Positions 11,200-19,600 of a stretch of 64,000 nucleotides of DNA are shown one piece after another. The notes beneath the pieces were generated by a model. It made no database searches. It saw only the letters and a program-made list of their open reading frames with translations, and was not told where the DNA came from. This stretch comes from Clostridiales bacterium (GTDB lineage Bacteria > Bacillota > Clostridia > Christensenellales > JAISNN01): NCBI GenBank assembly GCA_031275485.1, contig JAISOS010000019.1, forward strand, positions 1-64,000. Reading direction: 5' to 3'. Every line of letters begins with the position of its first letter. Position 1 is the stretch's first letter. The translations under genes and the position numbers were made by a program.

Positions 11200-12129
11200 C
11201 TAATCGAACAAAGCCGTTGAAAGGTATCTCTCGCCCGTGTCGGGCAGGATGACTACTATAACCTTTCCCGCATTTTCGGCTTTCTGCGCCAGTTCCGTGG
11301 CGGCGTGAAGCGCGGCGCCCGAGGATATGCCTACAAGCACGCCCTCCGTTCTCGCAAGTAGCTTGGCGGCGGCAAACGCCTCGTCGCTTTTGACGGCGGC
11401 GATTTCGTCGTAGATTCCCGTATTCAGCGTGTCGGGCACAAAGCCCGCGCCAATGCCTTGCAGTTTATGCGGACCGGCGATACCCTTTGACAGCACGGGC
11501 GAGTCGAACGGCTCGACGGCGACGATTTTTATTTTCGGATTTTTGGATTTGAGATACTCGCCCGCGCCGCTGATTGTGCCGCCCGTACCGATACCGGCGA
11601 CAAAAATATCGACTTTACCGTCCGTATCTTTCCATATTTCCGGTCCGGTCGTTTCAAAATGCACTTTAGGGTTCGCGGGATTGACGAACTGCCCCAGAAT
11701 AACCGAACCGGATATTTCTCTGTTCAGCTCGGCGGCTTTCGCAATCGCGCCTTTCATTCCTTTCGGTCCTTCGGTCAGCACTAACTCCGCGCCGTAGGCT
11801 TTCAAGAGATTTCGGCGTTCTATGCTCATCGTTTCCGGCATCGTCAGAATCAATTTATAACCCCGCGCCGCCGCGACGGAAGCGAGTCCTATTCCCGTAT
11901 TGCCGCTCGTCGGCTCTATAATAGTCGCGCCTCTTTTGAGTACGCCGCGCTCTTCCGCGTCGGCAATCATCGCCTTGGCTATTCTGTCTTTGACGCTTCC
12001 GGCGGGATTGAAAGCCTCGATTTTGGCGAGAACAGCCGCCCAAAGTTTTTTCGTGCCGCCGTAGTTCGACAGTTCCAAAAGGGGCGTTCCGCCTATTAAA
12101 TCGGTTATCGTTTTTGCTACGTTTGCCAT
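11200..12129 (-). CDS. cysK: Cysteine synthase A (O-acetylserine sulfhydrylase)
   Basis: 309 aa; [54 protein letters not shown]. Confidence 0.95.
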   Translation of the reverse strand: MANVAKTITDLIGGTPLLELSNYGGTKKLWAAVLAKIEAFNPAGSVKDRIAKAMIADAEERGVLKRGATIIEPTSGNTGIGLASVAAARGYKLILTMPETMSIERRNLLKAYGAELVLTEGPKGMKGAIAKAAELNREISGSVILGQFVNPANPKVHFETTGPEIWKDTDGKVDIFVAGIGTGGTISGAGEYLKSKNPKIKIVAVEPFDSPVLSKGIAGPHKLQGIGAGFVPDTLNTGIYDEIAAVKSDEAFAAAKLLARTEGVLVGISSGAALHAATELAQKAENAGKVIVVILPDTGERYLSTALFD

Positions 12130-12232
12130 AATTCACCTCATAATAATTTTTATATTTCGTTTTGTTTTTTTATTTCATTTTCATCGCTTTTTATCACGTT
12201 ACGCCCGATTTTTATCGCGCCAAAGCCTTGCG

Positions 12233-12296
12233 TTAAAGTTTTTTGGAAAGGGACGCGCAGAAAAGCCTTTTTTCACAAAGAGCTTTCCCCGCGTAT
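12233..12296 (+). repeat. Dispersed palindromic element, F orientation
   Basis: taaagttttttggaaagggacgcgcagaaaagccttttttcacaaagagctttccccgcgtat. Confidence 0.8.
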
Positions 12297-12316
12297 GTTC
12301 AAAAATAAAAATAAAT

Positions 12317-13642
12317 CTATATTTTCTCAAACGCCCGCGTCAAGTCGTTGATCAAATCCTTAACGTTTTCCGTGCCTATCGAGAGTCTTATCGTATTCGG
12401 CTTTATACCCTGTTCGGCAAGTTCACTTTCGTTCAGTTGAGAATGGGTCGTCGTCGCTGGATGAATTACAAGCGATTTTACGTCCGCTACATTGGCGAGA
12501 AGTGAGAATATTTGAAGGCTGTCTATAAATTTATGCGCCTCCTTGACGCCGCCCGCGATTTCGAATGTGAAAATAGAGCCACCGCCGTTCGGAAAATATT
12601 TATCGTAAAGCCTGCGCTGTTTGCTCCCCTTGCGCTCCAAGGACGGGTGGTTTACCCTTTCCACTTTTTTCTGCTTTTTCAAAAATTCCAAAATTTTGAG
12701 CGTATTTTGGACGTGCCGCTCCACGCGGAGGGACAGCGTCTCTATTCCTTGCAACAGCAAAAACGCGTTGAACGGCGAAATTGCCGCGCCCGTATCGCGC
12801 AAAAGCACCGCGCGTATCGCCGTAACAAACGCTGCGGGTCCCGCCGCCTCTATGAACGAAACGCCGTGATAGCTTTCGTTCGGCTCGACGAGTTTAGGGA
12901 ATTTCCCGCTCGCCGCCCAATTAAAATTACCGCCGTCCACGATTACGCCGCCGAGCGTCGTCCCGTGCCCGCCGAGAAACTTGGTCGCCGAATGGACGAC
13001 TATGTTCGCGCCGTATTCTATCGGTCTCAGAAGGTACGGCGTCGCGAAGGTATTGTCCACTATGAGCGGAATCTTGTGTTTGTGCGCGATAAATGCGGCC
13101 TCTTGAATGTCTATAATGTTGGAATTCGGATTTCCGAAGGTCTCTATAAAAACCGCCTTGGTTCTGTCGCCGACAGCCCTTTCAAACGCGCCATCTTCGT
13201 CCGGGTCTACGAACACGGTATTTACGCCGTATTCTTTGAGCGTGTGAAAAAACAGATTGTACGAGCCGCCGTAAATCGTCTTTGCCGACACGATATTGTC
13301 GCCGCTTTTCGCGAGGTTCAAAACCGCGTACGTAACTGCGGCCGCTCCCGACGCGACCGCCAAAGCCGCCGCGCCGCCCTCAAGCGCCGCCACGCGCTTT
13401 TCCAAAATGTCCTGCGTCGGATTGGTCAGCCTGCCGTAAATATTCCCCGCGTCGCGAAGCCCGAACCTGTCGGCGGCGTGCGCGGAATTGTGAAAAACAT
13501 ACGAGGTAGTCTGGTAAATCGGCGCCGCCCGCGCGTCCGTCGCCGGATCGGGACTTTCCTGCCCTATGTGCAACTGCTTGGTCTCGAAAGACCATTTGGA
13601 CGTGTCCTTTATCGTGTTCTCTTGCTCTTTTTTTGTCGTCAT
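12317..13642 (-). CDS. O-acetylhomoserine aminocarboxypropyltransferase/sulfhydrylase (Cys/Met metabolism PLP enzyme)
   Basis: 441 aa; WSFETKQLHIGQESPDPATDARAAPIYQTTSYVF, VVHSATKFLGGHGTTLGGVIVDGG, LSIGTENVKDLINDL. Confidence 0.93.
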   Translation of the reverse strand: MTTKKEQENTIKDTSKWSFETKQLHIGQESPDPATDARAAPIYQTTSYVFHNSAHAADRFGLRDAGNIYGRLTNPTQDILEKRVAALEGGAAALAVASGAAAVTYAVLNLAKSGDNIVSAKTIYGGSYNLFFHTLKEYGVNTVFVDPDEDGAFERAVGDRTKAVFIETFGNPNSNIIDIQEAAFIAHKHKIPLIVDNTFATPYLLRPIEYGANIVVHSATKFLGGHGTTLGGVIVDGGNFNWAASGKFPKLVEPNESYHGVSFIEAAGPAAFVTAIRAVLLRDTGAAISPFNAFLLLQGIETLSLRVERHVQNTLKILEFLKKQKKVERVNHPSLERKGSKQRRLYDKYFPNGGGSIFTFEIAGGVKEAHKFIDSLQIFSLLANVADVKSLVIHPATTTHSQLNESELAEQGIKPNTIRLSIGTENVKDLINDLTRAFEKI

Positions 13643-13686
13643 GTATTATTGCCCCCTTTTATATATGTCGATATTTTATTAAATAT

Positions 13687-13752
13687 ATATGTTTTATATG
13701 TTTAAAATTTGTCAATTTTAAATTTATAAATATTGATATGTTTTATATGTTT
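13687..13752. repeat. 17-bp direct repeat atatgttttatatgttt (13687-13703, 13736-13752) upstream of the metY-like gene
   Basis: exact repeat start-to-start distance 49 bp in AT-rich DNA. Confidence 0.7.
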
Positions 13753-13823
13753 TAATATATTATACGTCAATAAAAATCCTTTGTCAATCGTTTTTCAAGA
13801 CTTTTCATAATTTTAAAAAAAAA

Positions 13824-13890
13824 TATGCGGGGGAAAGCCTTTTGTAAGCAAAAGGCTTTCCCCCGCGCCCCTTTCCAAAAAACTTTAACG
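13824..13890 (-). repeat. Dispersed palindromic element, R orientation
   Basis: tatgcgggggaaagccttttgtaagcaaaaggctttcccccgcgcccctttccaaaaaactttaacg. Confidence 0.9.
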
Positions 13891-14085
13891 CTTTTTATGA
13901 CCGTTTCGACCGCGCAAAAGTAAAGCGCGGCGAAAATTCCCGTAACTACCGTTTTCGCTTTTTGATTTTATTTGAATGTCCGCTTGCCCGCTCATTCGGC
14001 GTTTTTTGATCCGGCGATTTTTTTTGAGGCATTTTGCCGAATATAATAAAAATATAATATCGTCCGTAAAATCTTTAAACTCGTC

Positions 14086-14114
14086 TTGACATAAAATGAA
14101 AATTGTGTTAATAT
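14086..14114 (+). promoter_or_regulatory. sigma-A type promoter TTGACA-17-TAATAT
   Basis: ttgacataaaatgaaaattgtgttaatataat. Confidence 0.7.
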
Positions 14115-14119
14115 AATTA

Positions 14120-14269
14120 CGGTTATTATTCCGTTTTGAATAATAGGGTGTTTATAAACGGTTCCAGATCCGCTTATTCGAAAATTTCAGCGGTTTTCAG
14201 GTTTGAAATCCGCTCGTAATTTTATCGAAAGACCGTTTAGAACCGATCCGATACGGCGAGGTTATTTAT
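14120..14269 (+). promoter_or_regulatory. Structured ~150-nt 5' leader with alternative pairings
   Basis: ATTATTC-cgtttt-GAATAAT (14125-14144); CGGTTC(14159)/GAACCG(14240); AGCGGtTTTCA-ggtt-TGAAAtCCGCT with a competing upstream CCGCT. Confidence 0.45.
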
Positions 14270-14719
14270 ATGGTGATGATGAGATTTTACGTTTCCAAGC
14301 TTAATAAACGTAGCAACGGTACAATCGTGACGGACGCGACCGGCGGCGTTGTTTGCGTCGCTTACGAAACCCCCTACGGGTATGTCTTGAACGATAAGGA
14401 CCGCAAATCAGTCATAGGTACGCTCAATTTCAATAAGCGCACAGCCGTAATCGGCGTGCCGGAGGATAACGTCCTCACCGTAAAACGCAAATTTTTCGGC
14501 GGCGTGAAATTTAATAAGGAAAGCGGCTACTATAAAAAAGGCTCAATGCGGAAATTCAAAGTCGATATATTCGAAAACGGTCGGCTGTCCGCACGTATAT
14601 CCAGAAATCCGGATGACGCGGGTAGCTATGCCCTCGATATCCGGAAAAGCGCCAACGCCTTGCGTACCATGCTTATCGCGCTCGCTTTGAACGACTTCTT
14701 TCTAAGGAAAAAAAGTTGA
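14270..14719 (+). CDS. Hypothetical protein, LURP-one/Tubby-C-like pattern
   Basis: 149 aa; YGYVLNDKDRKSVIGTL, RKFKVDIFENGRLSARISRN, YALDIRKSANALRTMLIALALNDF; GAGG ribosome-binding site upstream. Confidence 0.6.
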   Translation: MVMMRFYVSKLNKRSNGTIVTDATGGVVCVAYETPYGYVLNDKDRKSVIGTLNFNKRTAVIGVPEDNVLTVKRKFFGGVKFNKESGYYKKGSMRKFKVDIFENGRLSARISRNPDDAGSYALDIRKSANALRTMLIALALNDFFLRKKS

Positions 14720-14751
14720 TTTTAAAAAGGTTTTTCGGGGAAAAGGAGATT

Positions 14752-14818
14752 TATGCGGCGGAAACTTTTTCTCGGAAGAAAAGGCTTTCCCACGCGCCCC
14801 TTTCCAAAGGACTTAGCG
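14752..14818 (-). repeat. Dispersed palindromic element, R orientation, diverged
   Basis: tatgcggcggaaactttttctcggaagaaaaggctttcccacgcgcccctttccaaaggactta. Confidence 0.65.
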
Positions 14819-14898
14819 TTTCTTTATGATAGGCTAAAGTAGGGCGGTTGCGTATGCGGCATAAATTTCCGAAAGTTTTTTATGCGTATGGGTTTATA

Positions 14899-14960
14899 TT
14901 GCGGAAAATCTTTTTTTGAGAGAAAAGACATCCACCTCGCTCCTTTCCAAAAGCCTCCGT
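14899..14960 (-). repeat. Dispersed palindromic element, degenerate
   Basis: gcggaaaatctttttttgagagaaaagacatccacctcgctcctttccaaaag. Confidence 0.4.
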
Positions 14961-15239
14961 TATTTTAACGGTATTATAAAACAGAGCGCGGCGGCAATAT
15001 TTTTTTACAAAGCAAAAGGATTAGCCGTCTATTCGTTTGTATTAGGCTTTCCGCAGTTTTACGCGTAGAAAAACGCGTTGCGCGGTTAAAAAAAAACGAC
15101 GGGCTTAATTTCCACCTTTCGCGTCTTATTTTTGTAATTTTTACATATACTTAAAAAATGCCTTGCGCAGTTTAAAAGCGATCAATTTATCCCGAATCAA
15201 ATTATTCGGGAAGTCTAATGGAAAAAATACGTTTTCCGC

Positions 15240-15476
15240 CTATGCGTTGCGGCTGTAAAATTTTACGTTACCCGTCAAAACGTCCGAATACGAATACGTC
15301 CTTATAGCGTCGCAATCCGATTTCACGGTAAATACGGACGAATAAAGGTTTTCCACCCTGCCGTTATACTCCACTATCTTATTGCGCCCCATATTGACCC
15401 GCAAAAGCACGTCTATGCCTTGCAGGCAGCCAAGTCTGTTTTTCGCGTCGTTTATAGAATATTTGACTTCTTTCAT
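15240..15476 (-). CDS. veg: Veg family protein
   Basis: 78 aa; DAKNRLGCLQGIDVLLRVNMGRNKIVEYNGRVENLYSSVFTVK...SYSDVLTGNVKF matches the Veg (DUF1021) pattern. Confidence 0.85.
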   Translation of the reverse strand: MKEVKYSINDAKNRLGCLQGIDVLLRVNMGRNKIVEYNGRVENLYSSVFTVKSDCDAIRTYSYSDVLTGNVKFYSRNA

Positions 15477-15664
15477 AAATTAGCACCCTTTCGCGGTTTT
15501 TTTATTTCAACGCTTTTTAAAAAAGATTTTTTGTTTTGCCGGTATTATTTTTCCCGTTTTTTACCGAAATATTCATCGGCTTTCAGTAATAAAAAATACG
15601 TGGATTGCGCCCGAAAATTTCCGCAAAAATAAAGAACGGCTTGATATAAAAATCAAACCGCCGC

Positions 15665-15825
15665 TTTTTGTTCCGCCGTAATTAAAAATTACGGGATTTC
15701 GTTTTTTCGTTCCACCGTAATTGAAATTGAATAAGTAAAATTTTGTTTTTTTGTTCCGCTCCGATTAAAATCGATAAAACCGTATTATTTTTTGCTTCGT
15801 CCGTAACGAATAAATTCGATTAAAT
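15665..15825. repeat. Four degenerate ~40-bp units (TTTTTTGTTCCGCCGTAATTAAAA-like)
   Basis: units begin near 15665, 15702, 15745, 15787. Confidence 0.55.
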
Positions 15826-15995
15826 CATTCCGGTCTTATCGCGCCCGTCGGACAGCCGTCCGCGCACGCGCCGCAATCGATACACACTGCGGGGTCGATG
15901 ACGTACTGCCCCGCTCCCTCGCCGATTGCGCTCACCGGACATATGTCCGCGCACGCGCCGCAGCTTATACAATCGGAATTAATACTGTGTGGCAT
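15825..15995 (-). CDS. 2x[4Fe-4S] ferredoxin
   Basis: MPHSINSDCISCGACADICPVSAI...CIDCGACADGCPTGAI; SD gggaggaaaa places the start at 15995. Confidence 0.93.
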   Translation of the reverse strand: MPHSINSDCISCGACADICPVSAIGEGAGQYVIDPAVCIDCGACADGCPTGAIRPE

Positions 15996-16106
15996 AAAAT
16001 TTTCCTCCTTTTTTCTAATTATTAGATGGTTATATTTTAACATAAAACGCCGCCTTTGTACAGTAGTTTTACGAAAGTATTTTTTTAAAGGTTTTTTCTA
16101 TAAAGA

Positions 16107-16170
16107 TACGCGAGGGGAAAACCATATGTTCTCAAAAGGTTTCTCCCGCGCGCCCTTCCAAAAAACTTTA
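16107..16170 (-). repeat. Dispersed palindromic element
   Basis: tacgcgaggggaaaaccatatgttctcaaaaggtttctcccgcgcgcccttccaaaaaacttta. Confidence 0.8.
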
Positions 16171-16523
16171 TCATTTATTTATGCAAATTAAAGCTTTCTA
16201 TTCATCTCGGGGCGTATTTACGTAAATGAAAACGATAGAATTTTAGGCGGTTTTCGTGTCTTTCACGACGTTTAACGACGGCGCGGCCGGGTTGGTTCCG
16301 CGCGAGGAAAAAACAACGCCGAAAGGTGCAAATAAGCGCAAAAAAAACGCGCTTTTTGCGCTTTATGCGAACACGCGCCAATTAAACCTTTTTATCCGTA
16401 CTCATTAAGCCTTCAAACTCGACGGCGCGGCTACCGCTCCGCCGGTTTAAAAAGCGCAATCACCCTATATTCCGAAAAAAACTCTCCTCAGCATTAGGGC
16501 TTAATCAAATCGTTAAAACGCCG

Positions 16524-16582
16524 GAGTTTTTGGGAAAGGGCGCGGGGAAACCCTTTTGCGAACAAAAGGGTTTCCCCGCATA
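16524..16582 (+). repeat. Dispersed palindromic element, F flank, perfect 17-bp stem with an extra C:G pair
   Basis: gagtttttgggaaagggcGCGGGGAAACCCTTTTGcgaaCAAAAGGGTTTCCCCGC. Confidence 0.9.
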
Positions 16583-16587
16583 CAATA

Positions 16588-16621
16588 AAAGGGCTTAGGA
16601 GATTTTTCTCCTAAGCCCTTT
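16588..16621 (-). terminator. Rho-independent terminator of the 1532-aa gene
   Basis: perfect 15-bp stem AAAGGGCTTAGGAGA/TCTCCTAAGCCCTTT, 4-nt loop; minus-strand T-run follows. Confidence 0.85.
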
Positions 16622-16654
16622 ACCGTAAGCCGTAAATGTTTTTATTAAGCTTGC

Positions 16655-19600
16655 TTACGTTCCCGTCAACTCGCCGACCGCCGCATTATACAACGCGGTA
16701 ATCGAAGCTTGAATGAGGCTACTCTCGCTTTCCGCTTTCGAAGCTTCCGCCGCTCTTAACGCAAAGCGGTAAATTATTTCGTCCTTAATCGGCTTGGTGC
16801 TCCCCGAAGCTCTTAAAGCGACTATAAGGCCCTCAATATCTGTTATATAAGCCGCATCCGCGCTCCGCGCCGCCGCGTCCGCCGCGTCGGTAAGATTCAG
16901 AGCCGCTCCCAAGAACACTTGCTCAACGGCGCTCAACGCGTCAAACGCGGTTCTCTCCTTTTCAACGGCTTCATAAGCGGCTTGTTTCAGCGCGTCGGCC
17001 GTTTCAGGAGTAACGGCAAGCGCGTCCGCGTAAAGAGCCTCTATTCTCGCGCCAACGTCCGCTTTTGTGATAAGAGCTTTTATGACCGCGTCCGTAGCCC
17101 CTAACGCGGCGTCATACGACTTCGCCGACTGTGCAATCGACGCGATCGACGCTACGGCTTTCTGATAATCCGTATTAAAGCAGGTCGCCGCGTCAGGCAA
17201 TCTATCCAATTGACTGTTCTCAACATTGCTTTTTGAACGGGTTTCCAAGATTCTGCGGGCTTCGTCGGCGGCCGCAATAATCTCTTTCGCTCTTATGCCG
17301 TCGGATTTTAGAATTGCCCAGACGCCCTCCCTAGCGTATTTAACGTCATTGTCATAATAGGCCTCCGAAGGATAGTTTCCGTCAATATAAGCCTGTACAT
17401 AGCCTTTGACATAACTTTCCGTGTACGGTTCAAAGGCTGTCCATATGGCGTTCGCCTCGTCGTTAGCCTCCGTTCCGGTATAGCCGGAGTCGTATGTTTT
17501 AGACCTGAACAATTCTTCTATCTCGGCTTTAAGGTCGTCCAAATCAGCAATATAATATATGTCGGCCGCTTGAACCTCGTCGTATTTTTTACCGACCCAA
17601 TATACCCATTCCTCTACGGTCGCGGCATAAACTTCCGTCTTCGCTTTATGCGTCAATTCGTCGGTTTCGGCGCCGATATCCTCAAGAAGCGACTCGACAA
17701 GCGCCTTATATTCCGCATAGCTTGCCGCCGACTCTACGCCCGACCCGCCGTCAAAGTATTTTGCGCCGCTCGCCGCGCCGTACCACTCGTCGTAATTGTA
17801 GCCGATATAGTCTACGTCGTTATCGTTCGCGTCCGGATCGTCGTCGTCGATTGTGTCGTAGAACGTTTTCACCGCGCCGGTTATTCTCGTTTCCGCCTCC
17901 GCAAAGTAGTCGGCGATTGTCTTGACGTTAATCGTTCCGTCAAGCAGTTCGCCTAAAAGACGTGTAGCTTCCTTATAGGAATCGACGTCGTCGATTTCAA
18001 ATGTGAAAACCTTACGGTATACGCCGTACAACCGCTCGTCCAGCTCTCTCGCGAAATCCGGCGCGTCTATCCACCAATCCGCCGACGGCACTTTTCCGTA
18101 GCTCGGATCGGTCAGATACCGCTCGGTTGTCGCCACCCAATTGTCATAAATCGCTTGCAGTATCGCCTTTTGGAGTTCGCCGATAGGCGCTTCTCCCGCT
18201 TTCACCTCTTTAGCTAGGTCATCTTCATATATTCTCTTAAATTCCGCGTCAAAATCCGCACGGGTAGTTTTTTTCAAAAGTTCCTCGTAGAACCAGCTGA
18301 AATTATAATTAGTTTCATAGTCATAATCCGCGTTGTCCGTAATCACCGTTTTAAATATTTCACGGGTTCTGTCGTTGACGTCTTTCACAGCGTTCTCTTG
18401 CGCTACGTCGATTTTATCAACCGCATAGAACATAGCGTCGATAGTTTGCATGACGGTATCTCCGTCGGCGGTCCCGTCGAGCTCCGAGAGATAATCGCGG
18501 ATACTACCTATTAATCCGGCTATGTCCTCCCGGAAGTATTCCCCGTACTCCGCCGTGCCAAAACCGTTATAGACGAACGTATACGTATATTCGTGATTGA
18601 CGAATTCGTCTATGAGCTCTTCGAACGCGTGCGTCCATCTGTATTTTAACAGGTCAAGCACGTAAGCCCCCGCTTCGTCGGTCAGCAATCCGCTTCCGTT
18701 AAGAACCGTATTTATCGCCTCTATTCTGTCCATATTAGAAACGTTCTCACCGTCAATAGCCGCGAACGGCTTCTCCGTTCTTGTCTCCGCGCGCTCCCAA
18801 CGGACAGGCTTGTTATCTTCGTCGTAAACCGTCTTATACAGCTCCATGCTCCACTCGTCGTCTCCGAACCATGCGGCGAACCATGCGTCGCGGTCGGTCT
18901 TGTCGCCGATATCCGTCTTCGGGCCGTTCCAATTTTCCTTAAAGAGATAGTCCCCGACGGAATCGTCGTATGAGTCCAAAGTGTTGTCCTTAGTATCGTA
19001 GTAGCTCTCCACCAATCCGGCTATAAGCTCTTTCAGCTCCTCATACGCCGCCTCGTCCATTTTCAAATCATAGTTCACGGCTTGCATACATCTATCATAG
19101 AACGCCTCGCCCAGCCGCGCGACCGTCGTTTCGTCGCTCTCCGTAATCGCGCCGAGATTATCGTAGGTTTGCGTGTCAAGCCAATCGATTAATTCGTCGT
19201 ACAAAGCGTCTATCTCGGTAGAGTCAAACAAAGGCATTCCCGTGAAGTCTATAGCTTTTATTTTGTCCGTCTCTATCGTCAATTTATCCGCCAGCGACTC
19301 TTTCGTAAGCCCGAATATAAACTCTTTAAAGCCGTCGGCTATCCCGCTATTCTCCGGATCGTAGACCTTCGCGAAAGCCTCCTCGTAAGCCTCTCTGCCG
19401 CCGTTTGCCGCGTCGTACAAATCTACGTAGTACGCGACGCCGTCGCCGTTGCCGTTGTCAAAGCCCGTTATGCCGTCGAACCACTTCCCGTAGCCTTCCT
19501 CAAAGCCCGCTTCGTTCATACGGTAACCGATAAACGCTATGTTATTTATATCCGCCGAGTCATACTTCGCGTTGTTGATTGTATTGTAATAGTCCGTAAT

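Noticed and set aside
11096-13800. SAM riboswitch or T-box ahead of cysK / metY-like genes
   Set aside because: No recognisable conserved core (e.g. T-box GGGTGG, SAM kink-turn motifs) in the upstream sequences.
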